Below are positions 42,378-49,700 of a stretch of DNA of 64,000 bases, piece by piece. Under the pieces are notes generated by a model that was not told the DNA's origin, did no database searches, and worked only from the letters and a program-made list of their open reading frames with translations. Source of the DNA: Chryseobacterium sp. ISL-6 (GTDB lineage: Bacteria; Bacteroidota; Bacteroidia; Flavobacteriales; Weeksellaceae); assembly GCF_018613715.1 (NCBI RefSeq), contig NZ_JAGGPT010000007.1, forward strand, positions 186,001 to 250,000. Direction: 5' to 3'. The position numbers were made by a program, and so were the translations under genes. Positions within the stretch are counted from its first letter, which is position 1; each line of letters starts with the position of its first letter.

Positions 42378-43583
42378 TTATCCTATTTCATCGAAAGGAT
42401 CTTCTTCCTTCGGATTCTCAGGTTTTACATATCTGAATATCAGCCATAGTTTGATCTTAAGAGCGATCCACCCGATAAAAGCATAAATAACTAAAAGAAT
42501 ACCTAAATGTCTCAGATATGGAAAAGTAAGTTCTACTGAACCTTTTTGTATCAATAAAATTTTGAAAGCCTGTAAGAAAGGCGTTAAAGGAATAATATTC
42601 GCAATGAATTGTACGAATGCAGGCATCGCATTCAACGGCCAGGTAAACCCACTGATAATAAACGCAGGAGAAGCAATAACCATTAAAATCTGAGTTGCTT
42701 TCAGGGCATCCGGAATTAAAATGCTGATAAAAACACCCAGAAAAGATGCTGATCCAACAAAAACAGCTGTAAGCACAATGAAGTTAAAAATTCCCTGTGG
42801 CATGGGGACTTTGAAGATCATGTGCATGAAATAGTACATTCCCACGATAAGAATGGAAAAGATCCAGACAGGAATTACTTTGATCAGCATGGTTGGGAAT
42901 GCCCATTTTCTCATTCCATAATATTCTTTAACAAAAGAGCCACCCTGAAATTCTGCAGCAAAACTTACAGCCATTGCCAATAGAATTACCTGTTGCAGAA
43001 CTACAGCCAACATAGCCGGCCACATGAAAATAAGGTAGTTACTGGTTGTATTAAAGAGCGTAATATAATTTGTTTTAAAAGGCTCAAATTGGGTAGCAGC
43101 ACGTGTTGCAGGCATTCCCGCTTTTTGAAGTGCTTTCATAGAAGCTCCTGCTGAGAAAGTTCCGATGGTAAGCTGAAGTGCTTTTGTAGCAAAATTAGCC
43201 GTCAGCACATTTCCCGTATTGATATAGACATTTACTTCGGGATACTTCTTCTGAAGCATTCCGGCTTCGAATTTTGATGGAATGATCACTACTGCTGCAG
43301 CTTCATATCTGATCACCTCATCTTTTATACTTAGCGGTTCCTGAATATATTTAAGTACTCTGATGCCTTTATTATCCTGCAGCATTTCCACCAGCTGATT
43401 GGATAAAGGGGTATTATCCCTGTCAATCACAATCACCGGTGTATGTTCTACCTTTCCGCTTTTATACACGAACCCTAACAACGTGGCATAGAATAGTGGA
43501 GCCAGAAAGAATACGGTTCTCAGGGTTGAGTTTTTAATAAACATTTTAAACTCACGCTTTAAAAGACGGAAAAATTCTTTCAT
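42378..43583 (-). CDS. ABC-2 type transporter permease
   Basis: A 401-residue membrane protein of the ABC-2/YhhJ group. One N-terminal helix (about 20-40) is followed by a large periplasmic domain (about 45-180, VIVIDRDNTPLSNQLVEML) and five C-terminal helices (about 185-390), with SGFTWPLNAMPAFVQFIANIIPLTPFLQA, the family's typical loop. With the HlyD-type adaptor and TolC-type channel encoded just upstream it would form a trans-envelope exporter. The ATPase subunit is not encoded in this operon, and a second permease often found here is also absent. The gene starts 10 bp after the adaptor stop. Confidence 0.9.
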   Translation of the reverse strand: MKEFFRLLKREFKMFIKNSTLRTVFFLAPLFYATLLGFVYKSGKVEHTPVIVIDRDNTPLSNQLVEMLQDNKGIRVLKYIQEPLSIKDEVIRYEAAAVVIIPSKFEAGMLQKKYPEVNVYINTGNVLTANFATKALQLTIGTFSAGASMKALQKAGMPATRAATQFEPFKTNYITLFNTTSNYLIFMWPAMLAVVLQQVILLAMAVSFAAEFQGGSFVKEYYGMRKWAFPTMLIKVIPVWIFSILIVGMYYFMHMIFKVPMPQGIFNFIVLTAVFVGSASFLGVFISILIPDALKATQILMVIASPAFIISGFTWPLNAMPAFVQFIANIIPLTPFLQAFKILLIQKGSVELTFPYLRHLGILLVIYAFIGWIALKIKLWLIFRYVKPENPKEEDPFDEIG

Positions 43584-43593
43584 CAGTTTGTTT

Positions 43594-44553
43594 CTATTTC
43601 AGGATAACATTAGCATTAACCAGGATATTTTTAGCTTTATTCATATCCTTTGGCTTTACTTTAATTTCATAAATCGCATCCTGCAGTTGATAGTCCGGAT
43701 AGGCAGTGGTAATATCCGCATACCTCGTCAGCTGTTTGATATACAAAATTGTTCCTTCTACATTTTCTTTATTGTAAACGACCTGCATTCCTACAGTCTG
43801 TCCTTTTTTGTATTTTGATATTTCACTTTCAGGAATAGTAAATCTGAAATAAGTACTCTCCGGAATATAACCGTTAAACAATGCAAAACCTGCTGTAGCT
43901 AGTTCTCCGGCATTCAGACTGATGGTTTCTATTTCCATATCATTTGTGGCAATAACATACCGTTCAGAATATGCTACATTAGCTTCCTGTAAAGCTCCTT
44001 TTGCCTGTGAAGCCTGTCCTGCTGCCATATCTACTTTTTCGAAACGCGTTCCTCTTTTTACATCATCCAATTCAGCGACTACAGCATCATATTGTGCCTT
44101 TGCTCCCTGAACTTTAGCATAGACCTCATCATACGCTTGTGGTGACATTAAGCTGTCCCTATACATATTGGAAGCCCTTTTGAAGGATTTTTGAGCAAAA
44201 TCATATTGCTCTTTTAATCCTTTATATTTTGCTTCCAACTGTCTCAACTGATCAGCCGTAGCTCCATTTTTAGCCATTTGCTCTTGAGCTGTAGCTGCAT
44301 TTACAGCACCTTGTGCCTGGGCAATTTTTGCTGAAACTTCCGGAACATCTAATAAAGCAAGGGTATCACCTTTTTTTACCGTCTGACCTTCCGTTACATA
44401 TATTTTTAGAATTCTTCCGGTTACCTTTGGAGCAAATGAGACGACATCCTTTTTGGTCTTCCCTTCAGAATCATTAAGATTTTCTTTTTTTTGAGTACAA
44501 CTTCCCAATAAAACCAGAAAACTAAATAGTATAGAGATATTTTTTTGCATCAT
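43594..44553 (-). CDS. HlyD-type periplasmic adaptor (membrane fusion) lipoprotein
   Basis: A 319-residue lipoprotein (signal ending LVLLGSC, then TQKKENLN). The first lipoyl half is VTGRILKIYVTEGQTVKKGD, followed by a coiled-coil hairpin (about 75-180, QLEAKYKGLKEQYDFAQKS) and beta-barrel/membrane-proximal parts (FALFNGYIPESTYFRFTIPE). It bridges the inner-membrane permease and the TolC-like channel. It lies 15 bp after the tolC-like stop and 10 bp before the permease. Confidence 0.92.
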   Translation of the reverse strand: MMQKNISILFSFLVLLGSCTQKKENLNDSEGKTKKDVVSFAPKVTGRILKIYVTEGQTVKKGDTLALLDVPEVSAKIAQAQGAVNAATAQEQMAKNGATADQLRQLEAKYKGLKEQYDFAQKSFKRASNMYRDSLMSPQAYDEVYAKVQGAKAQYDAVVAELDDVKRGTRFEKVDMAAGQASQAKGALQEANVAYSERYVIATNDMEIETISLNAGELATAGFALFNGYIPESTYFRFTIPESEISKYKKGQTVGMQVVYNKENVEGTILYIKQLTRYADITTAYPDYQLQDAIYEIKVKPKDMNKAKNILVNANVILK

Positions 44554-44568
44554 TTTAATTTTAGAGGG

Positions 44569-45978
44569 TTAATAAAGCTTGGTAATATCCAATTCCTGGG
44601 TAGAACGCATCAATTCTATTCCTGCCCTTCGCTGGTTAAAAATAGCATTCTGATATTCCAGTTCTACCACTTCAAGATCACTTTCAGCTTCTATCAGCTG
44701 TGATGACTTGCTCATTCCATATCTGAATTCTTTTTCAGCCTGTACCAAAGCGTTTTTTGCTAATTCTTTTTCTTTGCTTTTCAATGCGATCTGTGCTGTT
44801 GCAATATCATAATTGGTTTGATTATTTGCTAAATTCAAGGTCAGCTTCTTTAAAGCATCTTCTTTCTGATTTTGTAAAACTTCTTTTCCAATTTTGGCTG
44901 TTTCCTCAGCATGCTTCCCTTCTCTACCGTCAAATATCTCCCATTTAAACCCTACCCCTGCGGTAAACAATGGCAATATATTGATATTGGTAGGTCTCCA
45001 GTCCAATTTTGCGCCTTCATAACCAATAGCAGGAATTGCGGGAATTACATTTTCAGAAGTTTTAATCCGGCTTCCATATAAGCCGATATAATAAGCTGAC
45101 GCCATCAACTGAACCTTTGGAATCATCCATGTTCTTTCTGCTTTGATCTTGTAGTCAGCAGCTACAATTCCATGCTCCAGGGCACGGATCTCTGCTCTCT
45201 GCTCAATTCCTTTTTCATGGGTAAGCATATCAACCGGTGATAAAACAGGATCTATCAAACGAAGACGCTCTTTATTGATTCCCGTTAATATATAAAGTTG
45301 GGTCAGCAACAACTCTTTTTTCCCTTCATACTCTACGATCTTAGCATCTAATGTTGCCTGAGCAAGCTCTATCTTCTTATGATCATAAGGGGTAATTAAG
45401 CCATATCCTAATGCTTTATCTGCTGTTTTCCGATTGATATCAAGTCTCTTTTTACTTTCATCCAAAACATTTTTAGACTGATGAATTAAAGCCAGCTGAT
45501 CATATGCCTTAGAAATACTTGCCACCACCTCATCTCTCGTTTTCTCAAGAAGAATATTTTCTGATACTTTCTTTTCTTCAATTGCCTTTTTAAGATATTT
45601 TACTTTACCTCCTGAATAAACAAGCATTTTAGCATCAGCTTTTGCGATACCTGAGAAACCTGAAATATTCAGATTGTTATTATACCTTCCTTCCGGAATC
45701 TGTATAAATGGCTGAAGATTAATTTCTGGAGATGTTAGACGTGCCGTTGCATTCACGTAACCTACCTGTCCGCTTAATTCCAAAGTCGGAAGAAAGATAT
45801 CTTTCAATTTATGCTCATCAAGATCGGTAAGTTTGTTTTGGGTAACCTGCATCTTAAGATCGGAATCCCGAACCATTGCACTGTCTAAAAGTTCTTTAAA
45901 GTCCGGCGCAGACTGTGCCCAACCAAAAGCTGGAAGTATAAAAAAACCAAGGGTAAAAATCAATAAATTGTTTTTCAT
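44569..45978 (-). CDS. TolC-family outer-membrane efflux protein
   Basis: A 469-residue exported protein (signal MKNNLLIFTLGFFILPAFGWAQ) with two repeated helical/strand halves of the OEP family (about 25-235 and 260-465). Markers are DEVVASISKAYDQLALIHQ, then LVQAEKEFRYGMSKSSQLIE and VVELEYQNAIFNQ. It forms the trimeric exit duct of an export system. It is the first gene of the tolC-hlyD-permease operon and has a well-formed promoter directly upstream. Confidence 0.93.
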   Translation of the reverse strand: MKNNLLIFTLGFFILPAFGWAQSAPDFKELLDSAMVRDSDLKMQVTQNKLTDLDEHKLKDIFLPTLELSGQVGYVNATARLTSPEINLQPFIQIPEGRYNNNLNISGFSGIAKADAKMLVYSGGKVKYLKKAIEEKKVSENILLEKTRDEVVASISKAYDQLALIHQSKNVLDESKKRLDINRKTADKALGYGLITPYDHKKIELAQATLDAKIVEYEGKKELLLTQLYILTGINKERLRLIDPVLSPVDMLTHEKGIEQRAEIRALEHGIVAADYKIKAERTWMIPKVQLMASAYYIGLYGSRIKTSENVIPAIPAIGYEGAKLDWRPTNINILPLFTAGVGFKWEIFDGREGKHAEETAKIGKEVLQNQKEDALKKLTLNLANNQTNYDIATAQIALKSKEKELAKNALVQAEKEFRYGMSKSSQLIEAESDLEVVELEYQNAIFNQRRAGIELMRSTQELDITKLY

Positions 45979-45993
45979 GGTTCATGTTTACAA

Positions 45994-46027
45994 CAAATAT
46001 AATGCAAAAAAGCTTCGATTTTACAAA
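45994..46027 (-). promoter_or_regulatory. Two-part promoter of the efflux operon
   Basis: On the minus strand TTTG (46024-46027) and TATATTTG (45994-46001) are 22 bp apart, within the flavobacterial 17-23 bp spacing. The predicted leader before the ATG at 45978 is very short, roughly 10 nt. Confidence 0.65.
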
Positions 46028-46186
46028 TAACAATCCCGATTTAGTGAATTTAAAGAATGTTCAATACAAATGGTCGGTTATCAGCATTTCACAGAGAATC
46101 GTTTAAATATGGTTTAGTTGTAAAATAATTTTCGCCGCAAAAGGATTAGTCAGGTTTGATCACATTTTTAAACGTATTCAAACAAA

Positions 46187-46216
46187 AAAACTCCTCTACA
46201 ATGTGAGGAGTTTTTA
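46187..46216 (-). terminator. Terminator of the macroglobulin-ecotin operon
   Basis: An 11-bp stem (AAAAACTCCTC and complement) with an 8-nt loop lies 18 bp beyond the ecotin stop, followed by T-rich sequence on the minus strand. Confidence 0.85.
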
Positions 46217-46233
46217 TAATAATATAGAATGAA

Positions 46234-46722
46234 TTACTTCTGAACCGCTTTCTTCATTGCAGCATCCGGACGTAAAATTCTGTAACGTACTTCGAGATCT
46301 TTAGGCACATAAAATACCAAAGGTAATTTACTGTTATATCTTACAATTTCTGGTTGGATATAAATAAACTTCTTAGTCGCTTTTTTATTCATACAACCCA
46401 TTAAAGTTCCTGCTGCCTCACCATTGGATTCTACTTCATAATAATTGTAACCCCATCCCTGCAGATCCTGAGATTTCACACTGCCCATTAAGAAATAGTT
46501 ATTACAATCCAACATCTTTTCAGTCCCCACAAAATATTCAACCTTTAAATCCTGCTCATTTTTTGCAACAGGAAGCTGAATATAAACCTGCTTATATCCG
46601 TCTTTTGCTTTAGGGAACATTTCGATCTCTAATTTTTCAAATTTTTCTGCTTTCTTCTGTGCGAAAGTATTTACTCCTACCATCATTACCAATCCAGTAA
46701 TTACTACTTTTGAAAATTTCAT
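46234..46722 (-). CDS. eco: Ecotin, serine protease inhibitor
   Basis: A 162-residue periplasmic protein (signal MKFSKVVITGLVMMVGVNTFAQ). It matches ecotin throughout: EKLEIEMFPKAKDGYKQVYI, VEYFVGTEKMLDCNNYF, LQGWGYNYYEV, and RYNSKLPLVFYVPKDLEVRYR. Cys73 and Cys110 are placed as the ecotin disulfide pair. The reactive loop reads GTLMGC, so P1 is Met108, as in E. coli ecotin (TMMAC), which blocks trypsin, chymotrypsin, elastase and similar enzymes. It lies 41 bp after an alpha-2-macroglobulin gene on the same strand, and no terminator separates them. Confidence 0.93.
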   Translation of the reverse strand: MKFSKVVITGLVMMVGVNTFAQKKAEKFEKLEIEMFPKAKDGYKQVYIQLPVAKNEQDLKVEYFVGTEKMLDCNNYFLMGSVKSQDLQGWGYNYYEVESNGEAAGTLMGCMNKKATKKFIYIQPEIVRYNSKLPLVFYVPKDLEVRYRILRPDAAMKKAVQK

Positions 46723-46763
46723 TTGTTTTCTTTTTTATTTTACTATTCCCTATTAGCCAAAAA

Positions 46764-49700
46764 TCATTCCAAAATCTGAATATTGCTACCTTTCGTATGG
46801 GCATTCATCTGCGGAGCATAATAATTCTGCATGGTTGTAATTCCATTGGAGAACTTTCCAGATGCATTGGCTACAAAATCATATTCAAATACATATTTTC
46901 CTTTTGGCATATATTGAATATAGAAATTAGTAGAAGCATCCTTGGTAGCCTGATAATAACCCAAACTATTTTTCCATTGGTATCCTGACAATACATCTAC
47001 AGGTTCAAATCCTGCAGCACGCATATCTTTAATATGAATAAATTCCATGGCACGGTCTGTATTCAGAATCATTCTTACTGTTACTTTATCTCCCACTTTT
47101 AATGGAGTTTCAGCAGAGATTTTCTGCAATTCTTCACCATTTACCGTTTTTACTTTTTTATAAAGCTCTTTGGTAATGGAGATATAGTTTTCTGATGATT
47201 TTATTTTATCTAAATCTTCGTAATACTGCCAGAACAATCCTCCCTGAACAATTCCAGGGCCAGGTTTTGTGATGGTAACTGTACCTAAGTTCTTATCTAC
47301 AATATCTGTTTTCACCGTTGATTTTACATATCCTGTTGCCTGTGTTTGTGGTGCAAGTTCTTTTCCACCCCAAACGATTGTTGCTTTATCACTTTCCGCA
47401 CCAGTCCATGATTTTCCAGAATTAAGAATGGTAAAAATCACCTCTGAAGTTCCTCTGGAACTACCCCATGAATTGACTTCTTTCTGAGTCACCAACCAGA
47501 TCTTCATATCTTCAATGAATTTCTGATCGTTCGGTTTCAATTTATTAAAGGCTTCTAAAGCTCCGGCATGATTCACTACTTTTGAACTGAACCAACCCCA
47601 ATCATTAAGGTTTTGTTTCCAATATACTCCCTGTGTTTTAGTATCTGTAGAAGTTTCTTTCAAATACGTCATCAACTTATCTGAAGTATCTTTCATTCCG
47701 TAATCGCTTAACAGCAACGCGGCACGGTGAAGTCCAAAGAATGTGAAGTCTGTAATTTTTGCTGTTTTAGCTTTTTGTTTTACCAATGTTTTTAATGTTG
47801 CTCCTTTTCCTTTTAAAGGATATTGTTTTTCCCAATAATTTCTGGTATCCAAATAATCAATAGTCCAGTTATTCCACACATTTTCTTTCGTATCAGCATA
47901 TTTATTGATTTCATTATCTACATACTGTACCAATTGAGCAACCATTTCATTTTGTGTTGAGCTTTGGTAATCTTTTACATTATCTTTTAACCAAACATTG
48001 ATCTTTCCTAAGTTTTTAAGGATATACAATGAAACGCTATAAGAACTAGGATAACCTGCGTACCAGGAGAAACCTCCATCCGGATTTTGTAATTTTTTGA
48101 AATCATCCCAATCCTGGTTGATTGAATTCTTCATCGTATTGGCATCAAATAATAATGCCAGTTTCTGCATCTGCTCCTGTTCGTTTTTACTTTCCAGTAC
48201 CCAAGGGGTTTCTTCCAATAACAGTTGCTTTAATTCCTGATTCTTTTCAAGATTAGAATTCAATAATCCTTTGCTTTGGTACTCTTCAAAGATCGTTTTC
48301 ATTTTTGGATTTGCCTTAAAGATCTCAGAAGCCAATACATCTGCAAACCATTTATTGAAGATCACATCAGCTGAACTGTTCTGATCATTTTTCAAACTTG
48401 GAAGAGCAAACATAATTTCCCAGATAGGATTCGTCGTCAATTCCAAAGTATTTGAAACATTGGCAATACTTGTTGATGTTGCGTTTTTAAGGTTATCCAA
48501 AACAAAAGTCTTCGTTTCACCCTCTTTTACAAAAACAGGAACGGCATCTGTTACCAGCATTCTATTTGGTAAAATAGCAATCGCTTGCTGTTCTCCATCA
48601 GAATAAGCACCCGCTTTTGCTACTACTTTTAAAATGATGGATGAAACATTATTCGGGACTTTTACTTTCCATGTTACTACTGAATTTCCACTTTCATTTA
48701 AATCAAAATTCTGAGTGCTTGAATTCAATCCGAATTTTGAAGAGATATCTTCATTGGTAAAGGCATCCAGGATTTGTAAATTTGCAGAGCCACTTAATTT
48801 CTTAGCGGTTAAATTAGACAGTTTCGATTGCAGATTCAGCTCATCCCCTTCTCTTAAAAATCTCGGATAGTTAGGTGTTACTGAGAATTCTTTCTGTGTA
48901 ACCACTTCTTTCTCTAAGGTTGCAGCTCTGGCATCTTTTGTATGCGCCAGGAACATCAGCTTCCATTTTGTTAAAGCTTCCGGAGAGGTAAATTCAAAGT
49001 TTACATTTCCTTCTGCATCCGTTTTCAGGTCAGGATAGAAAAATGCTGTTTCATTAAGGTTTTGACGAACCGGAACTTTTTCTAAAGATTCTGCTCCTAT
49101 TGAATCATCTTTGTCAATTACACCATCACCGTCTGCTTGTTTAGCAGCATCAAAACCTACACTTTTACGAGCATTATTAGCCTTCATTCTTGTAGTTGGT
49201 GCTGGTAAAGCGACAGAATAAGCTGCTTCTGTTACTGCTTGGCGCACTGTTACACCAGCTACCTTTCCTTCTAGCTCCTGAAGTGCCCCTCCATAATAAA
49301 GTGAGTTATCAAACCAATCAAAAGCCGGTACCTCAACATACTTACCATTAAAATATTTCAATCTTTTTTGATAATATTTTTGCTGAAGATTCTGTCTGAT
49401 ATCATAAGAAGTGATAATGCTATATGGTGTATAAATATTCTGCCAGTTAAAGCTATTAACAGCAAACTGATCCAAAGACATATCATACATATTCGCCAAT
49501 ACCTCAGCATTGATCTTCTCTTTCTCGTTTCCTGAAACTTTTACGGTCCATTTTTCCTTAGAGTTGGGCTCCAGTTTATCTCTAAACGTAACCGTTTCAA
49601 TCTTCAACGGCTGTTCAGAATTTTTTATTTTTAAATTAACAGATTCAGTCTGTATATCATTAAATGCCACAACCTGAAACTGGATATTTAATGTGGCTAC

